Part shown: positions 18,094-26,557 of the stretch, in pieces | How positions within the stretch are numbered: the first letter of the stretch is position 1 | Layout: the number at the start of each line of letters is the position of its first letter | NCBI RefSeq assembly: GCF_003611035.1 | Contig: NZ_CP030033.1 | Location: 1,736,001 to 1,800,000, forward strand | Reading direction: 5' to 3' | DNA: 64,000 nucleotides | Origin: Cryobacterium soli | GTDB lineage: Bacteria; Actinomycetota; Actinomycetes; Actinomycetales; Microbacteriaceae | Translations under genes and position numbers: made by a program | The notes under the pieces: model-generated | What the model was told of the DNA's origin: nothing | The model's database searches: none | Seen by the model: the letters and a program-made list of their open reading frames with translations, nothing else

Positions 18094-18854
18094 TGAGCAC
18101 CCCCACCCTCGAGAAGCCCCCAGCGGTTCCCGAAGAGATCCAGTCGTTCACGGTCACCCTGTCGGTGCGCCGGTTCAACCCGGAGACCGACGAAGACCCG
18201 CACTGGGAGAACTACGACGTCGAAATGTACGCGACGGACCGCATCCTGGACGCGCTGCACAAGATCAAGTGGGAACAGGACGGCTCCCTGAGCTTCCGCC
18301 GCTCCTGCGCGCACGGCATCTGCGGCTCCGACGCGATGCGCATCAACGGCCGCAACCGCCTGGCCTGCAAGACCCTGATCAAGGACCTCGACATCACCAA
18401 GCCCGTCACCGTGGAGGCCATCAAGGGCCTGCCGCTGGAGAAGGACCTGATCGTGGACATGGAGCCGTTCTTCGCCTCCTTCCGCGAGGTGCAGCCGTTC
18501 CTGATGGCCCAGAACACGCCCAAGGACGGCAAGGAGCGCATCCAGACCGTCGCCCAGCGCGAGCGTTTCGACGACACCACCAAGTGCATCCTCTGTGCCG
18601 CGTGCACGTCGAGCTGCCCGGTGTTCTGGACCGACGGCCAGTACTTCGGCCCGGCCGCGATCGTGAACGCACACCGGTTCATCTTCGACTCCCGCGACGA
18701 CAGCGCCGCCGTGCGCCTGGACATCCTCAACGACAAGGAAGGCGTCTGGCGCTGCCGCACGACCTTCAACTGCACCGAAGCCTGCCCGCGCGGCATCCAG
18801 GTGACGCAGGCCATCGCCGAGGTCAAGCAGGCCATCATGCGCGGCAAGCCGTAA
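18093..18854 (+). CDS. sdhB: Succinate dehydrogenase iron-sulfur subunit
   Basis: The 253-residue electron-transfer subunit starts at the GTG at 18093, which overlaps the last base of the sdhA stop. Three cluster motifs are intact: SCAHGICGSD with a later RLAC for [2Fe-2S], CILCAACTSSCP for [4Fe-4S], and CTEACPRGIQ contributing to [3Fe-4S]. GGAGAGGAAG within the end of sdhA gives the ribosome site. It is the last gene of the operon, followed by a strong terminator. Confidence 0.97.
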   Translation: MSTPTLEKPPAVPEEIQSFTVTLSVRRFNPETDEDPHWENYDVEMYATDRILDALHKIKWEQDGSLSFRRSCAHGICGSDAMRINGRNRLACKTLIKDLDITKPVTVEAIKGLPLEKDLIVDMEPFFASFREVQPFLMAQNTPKDGKERIQTVAQRERFDDTTKCILCAACTSSCPVFWTDGQYFGPAAIVNAHRFIFDSRDDSAAVRLDILNDKEGVWRCRTTFNCTEACPRGIQVTQAIAEVKQAIMRGKP

Positions 18855-18871
18855 CCCCTTACGGGTTCCTA

Positions 18872-18901
18872 ACGAACGGCGGCCTTCGGGCCGCCGTTCG
18901 T
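18872..18901 (+). terminator. sdh operon terminator
   Basis: A perfect 13-bp stem ACGAACGGCGGCC / GGCCGCCGTTCGT is closed by a TTCG tetraloop and followed by CGTTTCG, 17 bp after the sdhB stop. Confidence 0.85.
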
Positions 18902-18945
18902 CGTTTCGCACCGGGTGAGCCGCAGCCGCTGGCTAGGCTGGGTCG

Positions 18946-20019
18946 ATGAAGATCGGCGACCTCATCAAGCGTGTCATGGCCTCCCGACCCGTGCGGGTGT
19001 TCACCCATTTCGGCCAGAGCCGCGGGCCGATTCTCGCCGCCGGCATGGCGTACCAGGCCATCTTCGCCATCTTCGCCGCCCTCTGGCTCGTATTCTCCGT
19101 GGCGGGCCTGTGGCTCACCGCGAACCCCGACCTGATGGACCGCCTGTTCGCACTCATCAACCAGTCCGTGCCCGGTCTGATCGGCGAGAAGGGCGTGGTC
19201 AATCCGGACACCCTGAGTAACACCGGCGCGCTCACCTGGAGCAGTGCCATCGCCCTCGTAGGGTTGCTCGCCACCACCCTCGGCTGGCTCAACACCACCT
19301 CACAGGCCGTGCGCGGCATCTTCGGAATGGGCCAGGAGACCACGTTCTTCGTGCTGGTGAAACTGCGCGAACTCGGCCTCGGCCTCCTGTTCGGCCTGGC
19401 CCTGGTGGTGTCCGCCGTCATCTCGATCGTGAGCACGGAACTCCTGCGCTCTGTCCTGGGCCTGTTCGGCCAGGGCGCCGACTCGTTCTGGTTCATCGCG
19501 TCGAGCCAGGCGATCGGCCTCTTGATCGTGCTGATCATCGACACACTCACCCTCGCCGCCCTGTTCCGGGTGCTCTCGCACGTGCGCATCCCCTGGCGCA
19601 ACCTGCTCGTCGGGTCGCTGCTCGGCGCGATCGCGCTCGGCGTGCTCAAGGTGCTCGGCGCCGCCCTGCTCGGCGGAGCGGCCAAGAACCCCCTGCTGGC
19701 CGGCTTCGCGGTGATCATCGGTCTGCTGATCTGGTTCAACCTCACCTCCACGGTCACGCTCATCTCGGCGTCCTGGATCGCGGTGGGCATGCAGGATGCC
19801 GGCATCCCCCCGTCCAGCCTGAGCGCCGACGAGGCCAAGAAGCTCGCCGAGGAGGAAGAGGCCGCGGCCCGGCGCCTGGTCGTGGAGGCGGAGCTCCGCG
19901 ACGCGCGGGCCGCCGCCGCCGACGCATCCTGGTTGCAACGCCCCGGCCGGACGCGCCGGCTGCGGAAGGCCGAGCGGCAGGCCGAGAAGTACGACGTGCA
20001 GGAGCCGGCCGAGCGCTGA
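18946..20019 (+). CDS. YihY/BrkB-family inner membrane protein
   Basis: This 357-residue protein of the YihY/virulence factor BrkB family (PF03631) has six hydrophobic helices. It begins RGPILAAGMAYQAIFAIFAALW, a variant of the family's first helix, and includes IPWRNLLVGSLLGAIALGVLK and GFAVIIGLLIWFNLTSTVTLI. The last ~75 residues are highly charged (Glu/Arg/Ala) and probably form a cytoplasmic helix or coiled coil. The function of the family is not established; it is not an RNase BN despite old annotations. It stands alone between sdhB and xthA. Confidence 0.88.
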   Translation: MKIGDLIKRVMASRPVRVFTHFGQSRGPILAAGMAYQAIFAIFAALWLVFSVAGLWLTANPDLMDRLFALINQSVPGLIGEKGVVNPDTLSNTGALTWSSAIALVGLLATTLGWLNTTSQAVRGIFGMGQETTFFVLVKLRELGLGLLFGLALVVSAVISIVSTELLRSVLGLFGQGADSFWFIASSQAIGLLIVLIIDTLTLAALFRVLSHVRIPWRNLLVGSLLGAIALGVLKVLGAALLGGAAKNPLLAGFAVIIGLLIWFNLTSTVTLISASWIAVGMQDAGIPPSSLSADEAKKLAEEEEAAARRLVVEAELRDARAAAADASWLQRPGRTRRLRKAERQAEKYDVQEPAER

Positions 20020-20096
20020 CCCGCAGCCGGCCGGCCGGGCGCCGTTCACGGGCCGCATCCGCGACCACCGTCAGGGGCACTCGGTAGAATCGGCGC

Positions 20097-20954
20097 ATGC
20101 CGTCTTCTTCGCACGATTCGACCACCCAGCCCCTGCGCATCGCCAGCATCAACACCAATGGCATCCGTGCCGCGTTCCGGAAGGGCATGGGCGACTGGCT
20201 CGCCACCCGCGACGTCGACATCCTCGCCATCCAGGAGGTGCGCGCCGCGACGGAAGACATCGAGGCGCTGCTGGGCCCGGACTGGAGCATCCTGCACGAC
20301 GCCGCGTCGGCGAAGGGCCGCGCGGGCGTGGCCATCGCCAGCCGCAAGAGCGCGTCGATCCACCGGGTCGAGCTGGGCCACCCCGACTTCGACAGCGCCG
20401 GCCGTTGGCTCGAGGCCGACTACGAGGTGAACGGCAAGATCGTGACCGTGGTGAGCACCTATGTGCACTCCGGCGAGGTCGACACCCCCAAGCAGGTCGA
20501 GAAGTTCACCTTCCTCGACTCGATGCTCACCCGGCTGCCCGAACTCGCCGCGCACAGCGAACGGGTCGTGGTGCTCGGCGACCTCAACGTAGGACACCGC
20601 AAGTTCGACATCAAGAACTGGAAGGGCAACGTTAAGCGGGCCGGCTTCCTGCCCGAGGAACGCGCGTACTTCGACAAGATCCTCGGCGCCGAGGACGAGG
20701 CCGACTACAACAACGGCGCGGGCCTGGGCTGGGTCGACGTGGGCCGCAAGGCCGCCGGCGAGGTGGACGGACCGTTCACCTGGTGGTCCTGGCGTGGCCA
20801 GGCGTTCGACAACGACACCGGCTGGCGCATCGACTACCAGCTCGCGACACCCGCACTGGCGGCATCCGTCGTCAACTACACGGTCGACCGGGCGGATGCC
20901 TACGACCAGCGCTGGAGCGACCACGCCCCCGTGGTCGTCGACTACGCCATCTAG
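20097..20954 (+). CDS. xthA: Exodeoxyribonuclease III (AP endonuclease family)
   Basis: The 285-residue protein is of the endonuclease/exonuclease/phosphatase fold. NTNGIRAAFRKG, LAIQEVRA (catalytic Glu), VVLGDLNVGH (Asp/Asn pair) and the final WSDHAPVVVDY (Asp-His pair) occur in the canonical order for XthA/ExoA. It would repair abasic sites by cutting the backbone and removing 3' blocks. The gene is followed 51 bp later by trpS; co-transcription is possible. Confidence 0.93.
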   Translation: MPSSSHDSTTQPLRIASINTNGIRAAFRKGMGDWLATRDVDILAIQEVRAATEDIEALLGPDWSILHDAASAKGRAGVAIASRKSASIHRVELGHPDFDSAGRWLEADYEVNGKIVTVVSTYVHSGEVDTPKQVEKFTFLDSMLTRLPELAAHSERVVVLGDLNVGHRKFDIKNWKGNVKRAGFLPEERAYFDKILGAEDEADYNNGAGLGWVDVGRKAAGEVDGPFTWWSWRGQAFDNDTGWRIDYQLATPALAASVVNYTVDRADAYDQRWSDHAPVVVDYAI

Positions 20955-21005
20955 CTCTTCCCCTCGCCGCACCGCGGCCCACTGTTCGACGAAAGACACC
21001 CCATC

Positions 21006-22010
21006 ATGACCAAGACCCGCCTCTACTCCGGCATGCAGCCCTCCGCCGACTCGTTGCAGATCGGCAACTACATCGGCGCGCTGCTGAACTGGAAGAAGCT
21101 GCAGCAGACGCACGACGCGTTCTTCTCGATCGTGGACCTGCACGCCATCACCGTGGCGCAGGACCCGGCCAAGCTGCGGGAGAACACCCGTGCGACCGCC
21201 GCGCAGTACATCGCCGCGGGTATCGACCCTGCCGAGTCGACTCTGTACGTGCAGTCGCATGTGGCCGCGCACGCGCAGCTGGCCTGGGCGTTGAACACCC
21301 TCACCGGTTTCGGCGAGGCCAGCCGGATGACCCAGTTCAAGGACAAGTCGCAGAAGCAGGGCGCCGACGCCACCACCGTGGGGCTGTTCGCGTACCCGGT
21401 GCTCATGGCCGCAGACATCCTGCTCTTCCAGAGCGAGATCGTGCCGGTGGGCGAGGACCAGCGCCAGCACGTTGAGCTCACCCGCGACCTCGCGGCCCGG
21501 TTCAACTCCCGGTTCGGCGACACCTTCACCGTGCCCGAGGCCTCGATCATCCGCGACACCGCGAAGATCTACGACCTGCAGAACCCCACCGCGAAGATGT
21601 CGAAGTCGGCCGAGTCGCACGCCGGCGTGATCTGGATGCTCGACGAGCCATCCGTCACCGCGAAGAAGATCATGCGCGCCGTGACCGACGCCGAGGGCGG
21701 CGTGGTCTTCGACCGGGAGAACAAGCCCGGCGTGGCGAACCTCCTCACGATCTACTCCGTGATGGCGGAGCGATCGATCCAGTCGCTCGAGGACGAGTAC
21801 GCCGGCCGCGGCTACGGCGACTTCAAGAAGGGCCTGGCCGAGGTGGTCACCGAGACCTTCGGCGCGATCCGCGGGCGCACGCTCGAGCTGCTCGACGACC
21901 CGGCCGAGCTCGACCGGATCCTGGCCGGCAACGCCGACCGGGCCGCCGCGGTGGCCGACGTCACCCTCGCGAACGCGTTCGAGCGCATGGGCTTCCTGGC
22001 GCGCCGCTGA
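21006..22010 (+). CDS. trpS: Tryptophan--tRNA ligase
   Basis: This 334-residue class I synthetase charges tRNA-Trp. [15 protein letters not shown] replaces the usual PSG-x-LHLGNYLGA HIGH-type segment, and [10 protein letters not shown] is the KMSKS loop. [16 protein letters not shown] is the Trp/ATP-binding region typical of bacterial TrpRS. The length is normal. A weak ribosome site (GAAAGACACC) precedes the ATG. Any second TrpRS in the genome would lie outside the window. Confidence 0.96.
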   Translation: MTKTRLYSGMQPSADSLQIGNYIGALLNWKKLQQTHDAFFSIVDLHAITVAQDPAKLRENTRATAAQYIAAGIDPAESTLYVQSHVAAHAQLAWALNTLTGFGEASRMTQFKDKSQKQGADATTVGLFAYPVLMAADILLFQSEIVPVGEDQRQHVELTRDLAARFNSRFGDTFTVPEASIIRDTAKIYDLQNPTAKMSKSAESHAGVIWMLDEPSVTAKKIMRAVTDAEGGVVFDRENKPGVANLLTIYSVMAERSIQSLEDEYAGRGYGDFKKGLAEVVTETFGAIRGRTLELLDDPAELDRILAGNADRAAAVADVTLANAFERMGFLARR

Positions 22011-22026
22011 GGCGTTCTCTCCGCTG

Positions 22027-22791
22027 ATGCGACCGGTCGAGCTGTCCTCCCCGCTGCTCCGCTTGGATGCCCCGCGCCCGGACGACGCCGCTCGGGTGTT
22101 CGAGCACTGCCAGGACCCGGTGATGGCTCGGTACCTGGCGCGCCTGCCGTCGCCGTACCGGTTCGAGGATGCCACCGACTTCGTCACCGGTTACGTGCCT
22201 GACGCGTGGGCTGGCGACCAGGAATACACCTGGGCGGTGCGCGGTCCAGCCGGACCGGAGCTGGTCGGCGTGATCAGCCTGAGCGTGCCGTCTGCGGCGG
22301 AGCCGGGTGTGGGGTCGGGGTCGGGGTCGGGGTCCGGGTCCGGGTCCGGGTCGGAGTCCGGGTCGGGGTCGGGGTCGGAGTCCGGGTCGGAGTCCGGGTC
22401 GGGGTCGGAGTCCGGGTCGGGGTCGGAGTCCGCGTCGGGGTCGGAGTCCGGGTCGGGGTCCGGGTCCGGCTCCGCGGACCGCACGAGTTCGATCGGGTTC
22501 TGGCTCGGCACCGCCCACCGGGGCCAGGGGCTCATGGTCGAGGCGCAACGGCTGGTGCTCGACTGGGGCTTCACGACGGGGCTCTGCGACACCGTGCACT
22601 GGGAGTGCGTGGCCGGCAACCTCGCGTCGGCCCGGGCCGCTCGCAAGGCCGGGTTCCGCTTCACCGGGCAGGGACCGGCAGGGATCGCCTACCGGGACGG
22701 CACGCATCCGCTCTCGTGGAAGGGCACTCTGCACGCCACCGACGACCGCACACCGCCCGCGGGCTGGCCGGCCGAGGTCGTGGGCGCGTGA
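22027..22791 (+). CDS. GNAT N-acetyltransferase (RimJ type) with Ser-Gly/Glu repeat insert
   Basis: This 254-residue protein has a RimJ/RimL-type GNAT fold: LRLDAPRPDDAARVFEHCQDP at the N-terminus, then SIGFWLGTAHRGQGLMVEA with the acetyl-CoA loop, and ECVAGNLASARAARKAGFR at the end. Between strand GVISLSVP and that loop is an insert of 27 (Gly/Glu/Ala)-Ser dipeptides, encoded by 27 hexanucleotide units at 22312-22473. The insert falls in a beta hairpin, so a functional enzyme is possible if the repeat loops out. It lies 16 bp after trpS. Acetylation target unknown. Confidence 0.85.
   Translation: MRPVELSSPLLRLDAPRPDDAARVFEHCQDPVMARYLARLPSPYRFEDATDFVTGYVPDAWAGDQEYTWAVRGPAGPELVGVISLSVPSAAEPGVGSGSGSGSGSGSGSESGSGSGSESGSESGSGSESGSGSESASGSESGSGSGSGSADRTSSIGFWLGTAHRGQGLMVEAQRLVLDWGFTTGLCDTVHWECVAGNLASARAARKAGFRFTGQGPAGIAYRDGTHPLSWKGTLHATDDRTPPAGWPAEVVGA
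22312..22473 (+). repeat. In-frame hexanucleotide microsatellite, 27 units
   Basis: There are 27 tandem units of GGGTCG/GGGTCC/GAGTCC type (162 bp), each encoding a Gly-Ser or Glu-Ser pair (one Ala-Ser). A change in unit number keeps the reading frame of the GNAT gene. Confidence 0.95.
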
Positions 22792-22821
22792 ACCGCGCCG
22801 CGCGCTCCTGTGGGCTCCTGT

Positions 22822-22857
22822 GGCCGCTGAGGCCGCTGAGGCCGCTGAGGCCGCTGT
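22822..22857. repeat. 9-bp tandem repeat, 4 units
   Basis: There are four copies of GGCCGCTGA (the last ends in T) between the GNAT stop and the HAD hydrolase start. Depending on the true HAD start, it may encode a few Ala-Ala-Glu triplets. Confidence 0.85.
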
Positions 22858-23647
22858 GACCGGCGTGGCAGGTGCGACCGATGAGGCGCGTGCAGCCGGT
22901 CTGGCACCACCGGTGTTGGTGCTGTTCGATCTGGACGACACCCTGTTCGCGCACCGGGAGGCCGTGGCCGCTGGGATCCTCGGGCACGTCGCCGCACAGG
23001 GCGGCCGGGGCGCCGGCGCCGACCCGCACTCGGTCGTGACGCTCTGGAACGCGCTCGAAGAGCAGCACTATCACGCCTACCTTGCCGGCGAGCTGGACTT
23101 CGCCGGACAGCGCAGCGCCCGGGCGCGGGACTTCGCCGCGGCGCACGGGGTGGACCTCACCGAGGCGGAGGCCGCTGCCTGGTTCGACGACTATTTCCTG
23201 CACTACCGGGCGAACTGGCGCCTGCACGACGACGCTCTGCCGTGCCTGGACGCACTGACCCGCCGCATCCCCGGCGTGCGATTCGGGCTGATCACCAACG
23301 GCGAGCTGGCCTACCAGAGCGTGAAGCTGGCCGACACCGGGCTGGACGCCCGGGTGGAGCACGTGGTCACCTCGGCCGAGTTCGGCCTGGCCAAGCCCCG
23401 GCCGGAGATCTTCCGGCGCGCCTGCGCCCTCTTCGGCGCCGACCCTGCCCGCTCGGTTTACGTGGGCGACCGGTTGCGCACCGACGCGATCGGCGCTGCC
23501 GCCGCGGGCCTCACCGGCGTCTGGCTGGACCGGGTCGGCGCCGCCGGCCCTCCCCCGCCGGACGCCGACCTCGTCGAGGCCCGAGAGCTGGGCGTCATCC
23601 GTCTCACCGCCCTCGACGCCCTGCCCGCCCTCCTCGCCCCGAGCTAG
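22856..23647 (+). CDS. HAD-superfamily hydrolase
   Basis: Phosphatase of the HAD superfamily, about 263 residues from the GTG at 22856. Motif I is VLFDLDDTLF (nucleophile Asp), motif II is LITNGE, motif III Lys lies in FGLAKPRPEIF, and motif IV is YVGDRLRTDAIGA. A helical cap sits between motifs I and II, as in subfamily I enzymes. The start is uncertain: the frame is open upstream through the 9-bp repeats, and a second GTG lies at 22865. Substrate unknown. The product resembles small-molecule phosphatases such as YjjG-type 5'-nucleotidases, but this is weak. Confidence 0.85.
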   Translation: MTGVAGATDEARAAGLAPPVLVLFDLDDTLFAHREAVAAGILGHVAAQGGRGAGADPHSVVTLWNALEEQHYHAYLAGELDFAGQRSARARDFAAAHGVDLTEAEAAAWFDDYFLHYRANWRLHDDALPCLDALTRRIPGVRFGLITNGELAYQSVKLADTGLDARVEHVVTSAEFGLAKPRPEIFRRACALFGADPARSVYVGDRLRTDAIGAAAAGLTGVWLDRVGAAGPPPPDADLVEARELGVIRLTALDALPALLAPS

Positions 23648-24119
23648 CGCCAACCGGACGCGGCCACGTGGGACCGTACAGGCCGACGCGCGGGTCAGGC
23701 GCCGCTGCGCCGGTGGCACGCCAGGCGCGGAACGGCGCCGCACCCGCGCGCCCCCAGGCGCGGGCCCGACGCCGCTGCGCGGGAGGCACGCCGCTGCGCG
23801 AGAGGCACGCCGCCACGCGGGAGGCACGCCGCCACGCGAGAGGCACGCCGCCACGCGAGAGGCACGCCGCCACGCGAGAGGCACGCCGCCACGCGAGAGG
23901 CACGCCGCCACGCGGGAGGCACGCCGCTGCGCGGGAGGCACGCCGCTCCCGCCCGGCACCCGCGGAACGGCGCCGCACCCGCGCACCGCGTCACGCGGGT
24001 CAGGCGCCGCTGCGCAGGAGGCACGCCAGGCGCGGAACGGCGCCGCACCCGCGCAACTCCGGAGAGTGACGGATGCGGCGCCGAAGTGATGGCCGCTGAG
24101 GGTCTGCTGGGTCCTGGGG
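23648..24119. repeat. Non-coding repeat region: 19-bp minisatellite inside a 61-bp direct duplication
   Basis: This 472-bp gap lies between the HAD hydrolase and glpK. Nine tandem 19-bp units of the AGGCACGCCGCCACGCGAG type run from 23784 to about 23954. They are flanked by a 61-bp direct repeat at 23689-23749 and 23994-24054, which differs at only two positions. A third partial copy of its end (CGCGGAACGGCGCCGCACCC) is near 23962. A 19-bp unit shifts frame every copy, so the open frames crossing it are not genes. No promoter or terminator was recognised. Confidence 0.9.
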
Positions 24120-25637
24120 CTAGAGGACGTCCTCGTCGACCCAGTCGAGGGTCTTTGTGACGGCCTTCTTCCAGTTGCGGAGCAGACGGGCCCGCTCGGC
24201 CTCGTCCATGTCGGGCTCCCAACGGGCGTCTTCCTGCCAGTTGGCGCGCAGCTCGCCCAGGCCGCTCCAGAATCCCACGGCCAGGCCGGCCGCGTAGGCG
24301 GCGCCGAGCGCGGTGGTCTCGGCGACGACCGGGCGTACCACGGGCACACCGAGGATGTCAGCCTGGAACTGCAGCAGCAGGTTGTTGCCCGTTGCCCCGC
24401 CGTCGACCTTGAGCTCGGTCAGCGGCACACCGGAGTCGGCGTTGACGGCGTCGATGACCTCGCGGGTCTGGAAGGCGATGGCCTCCAGTGCCGCGCGGGC
24501 GATGTGGCCCTTGTTCACGAACCGGGTGAGTCCCACGAGTGCGCCACGGGCGTCCGAGCGCCAGTACGGCGCGAACAAGCCGCTGAACGCCGGCACGAAG
24601 TACGCGCCGCCGTTGTCGTCGACGGTGCGGGCGAGCGCCTCGATCTCACTGGCCGAACTGATCATGCCGAGGCTGTCACGCAGCCACTGGATGAGCGATC
24701 CGGTGACGGCGATGGAGCCCTCGAGCGCGTAGTGCGGTTCGGCGTCGCCGAGCTTGTAGCCGAGCGTGGTGAGCAGGCCGTTCTTGGAGTGGATGATCTC
24801 GGTGCCGGTGTTGAAGATCAGGAAGTTACCGGTGCCGTAGGTGTTCTTCGCCTCGCCCTGGTCGAATGCGGCCTGGCCGAACGTGGCCGCCTGCTGGTCG
24901 CCGAGGATGCCGGCGATGGGCACCTCGCGCAGCAGGCTGTGCTCGTTGACGGTGCCGTAGACCTCGCTGGAGGAGCGGATCTCGGGCATCATCGAGCGCG
25001 GCACCCCGAAGATCCCGAGGATCTCGTCGTCCCATTCGAGGGTCTCGAGGTTCATGAACAGGGTGCGGCTGGCGTTGGTGACGTCGGTCGCGTGTACGCC
25101 GCCCTCGAGCCCGCCGGTGAGGTTCCAGAGCACCCAGGTGTCGGTGGTGCCGAACATCAGGTCGCCGGCGTCGGCCTTCTCACGGGCGCCCTCGACGTTC
25201 TCGAGGATCCAGGCGATCTTGGTGCCGGAGAAGTACGTGGCCAGGGGCAGGCCGACGACGGGCTTGAACCGGTCGCCACCGCCATCCGCCGCAAGACGGT
25301 CGACGATGGCCTGCGTGCGGGTGTCCTGCCAGACGATGGCGTTGTAGACCGGCAGCCCGGTGGTGCGGTCCCAGACCACGGCGGTCTCGCGCTGGTTGGT
25401 GATGCCCACGGCCTCGATGTCGTGCCGGGTGAGGTTGGCCTTGGACAGCGCCTGGCCGATCACCTGACGGGTGTTGCCCCAGATCTCCATCGGGTCGTGT
25501 TCGACCCAGCCGGCGCGGGGAAAGATCTGCTCGTGTTCGAGCTGACCGGTGGAGACTATCGAGCCCGAGTGATCGAAGATGATCGCGCGGGTGCTCGTGG
25601 TGCCCTGGTCGATGGCGAAGATGTACTTGTCACTCAT
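24120..25637 (-). CDS. glpK: Glycerol kinase
   Basis: The 505-residue enzyme phosphorylates glycerol to glycerol-3-phosphate using ATP. The N-terminal phosphate loop is [44 protein letters not shown] and [16 protein letters not shown] are family motifs. The ATG at 25637 is taken because AGGAG stands seven bases upstream; the longer frame adds only 22 unsupported residues. It follows glpF by 58 bp on the same strand and is the last gene of the glycerol block. Confidence 0.97.
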   Translation of the reverse strand: MSDKYIFAIDQGTTSTRAIIFDHSGSIVSTGQLEHEQIFPRAGWVEHDPMEIWGNTRQVIGQALSKANLTRHDIEAVGITNQRETAVVWDRTTGLPVYNAIVWQDTRTQAIVDRLAADGGGDRFKPVVGLPLATYFSGTKIAWILENVEGAREKADAGDLMFGTTDTWVLWNLTGGLEGGVHATDVTNASRTLFMNLETLEWDDEILGIFGVPRSMMPEIRSSSEVYGTVNEHSLLREVPIAGILGDQQAATFGQAAFDQGEAKNTYGTGNFLIFNTGTEIIHSKNGLLTTLGYKLGDAEPHYALEGSIAVTGSLIQWLRDSLGMISSASEIEALARTVDDNGGAYFVPAFSGLFAPYWRSDARGALVGLTRFVNKGHIARAALEAIAFQTREVIDAVNADSGVPLTELKVDGGATGNNLLLQFQADILGVPVVRPVVAETTALGAAYAAGLAVGFWSGLGELRANWQEDARWEPDMDEAERARLLRNWKKAVTKTLDWVDEDVL

Positions 25638-25695
25638 GTCGGAACTCCTGTGTTGGGACGCGGTTGGTGAGATTGATGGGCGGGCGGGGAAACGG

Positions 25696-26460
25696 TCAGG
25701 CAAGGATGGGTAGCAGGATCAGGGACGCCCAGCCGGCGAGCACGCCGCCGATGACCGGCCCGGCGACGGGAACCCACGAGTAGGACCAGTCGGAGCCGCG
25801 CTTGCCCTTGATGGGCAGAAGCGCGTGGGCGATGCGGGGGCCGAGGTCACGCGCCGGGTTGATGGCGTAGCCCGTTGGCCCGCCGAGCGAGGTGCCGATC
25901 ACGATCACCAGCAGCGCCACCGGGAGGGCGCCGAGGGCGGCGAGGCCGCCGTTCTCGCCCTGGCGTCCGCCGCCGAACGCGATCACCACGAACACCAGCA
26001 CAAACGTGCCGATGATCTCGGTGACCAGGTTCCAGCCGTACGAGCGGATGGCCGGCCCGGTCGCGAAGACGCCGAGCTTGTTCGCCGGCTCAGGTTCCTG
26101 GTCGAAGTGCTGCTTGTAGGCCAGCCAGACCACGACGGCGCCGATGATGGCGCCGATCATCTGGGCGGCGATGTAGGTGAGCACCGAGACGAGGTTCACC
26201 GGCACGCCCGAGCCGAACTCGGTGGCCCCCGAGGACACCAGGCCCAGGGTCACCGCCGGGTTCAGGTGCGCGCCCGAGTTGTAGGAGACGATCACACCGG
26301 CGAAGACCGCGAGGCCCCAGCCGATGGTGACCATGAGGAAGCCGGCTCCGAAGCCCTTGTTCTTCGTGAGGGCGACGTTGGCGACGACGCCACAGCCGAG
26401 GAGCACCAGGAGGGCCGTGCCCACCAGCTCCGAGAGGAATACAACACCGAGATTGTCCAC
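25696..26460 (-). CDS. glpF: Glycerol uptake facilitator (aquaglyceroporin)
   Basis: This is a 254-residue MIP-family channel of six helices with two half-helices. The two NPA boxes are [11 protein letters not shown] and [13 protein letters not shown]; the Asp after the second box is the aquaglyceroporin marker, so glycerol rather than water alone is expected. The GTG start at 26460 has AAAGG five bases upstream. The 97-bp gap to glpD contains a GGGG-CGGAG hairpin at about 26521-26547 that may adjust downstream expression. Confidence 0.95.
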   Translation of the reverse strand: MDNLGVVFLSELVGTALLVLLGCGVVANVALTKNKGFGAGFLMVTIGWGLAVFAGVIVSYNSGAHLNPAVTLGLVSSGATEFGSGVPVNLVSVLTYIAAQMIGAIIGAVVVWLAYKQHFDQEPEPANKLGVFATGPAIRSYGWNLVTEIIGTFVLVFVVIAFGGGRQGENGGLAALGALPVALLVIVIGTSLGGPTGYAINPARDLGPRIAHALLPIKGKRGSDWSYSWVPVAGPVIGGVLAGWASLILLPILA

Positions 26461-26557
26461 GTTGACCTTTCGTGTTTCTCGGAGACGCCGAAAGCTCAGC
26501 GCACTCCGTCGTGCAGTAGCGGGGAGCGGAGAAATCCTCCGCCCCCTCGAAAGAGAG

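Noticed and set aside
20046-22187. 713-residue open frame on the minus strand
   Set aside because: Antisense across xthA and trpS, both clear genes.
23784-23954. Tandem array resembling a CRISPR
   Set aside because: Units are contiguous 19-mers without unique spacers and no cas gene is present; it is a minisatellite.
22661-24349. 562-residue open frame on the minus strand with RRASRVAACLSRGG repeats
   Set aside because: It crosses the HAD hydrolase in antisense and the 19-bp minisatellite; the repeat unit is not a multiple of three and the frame runs into glpK.
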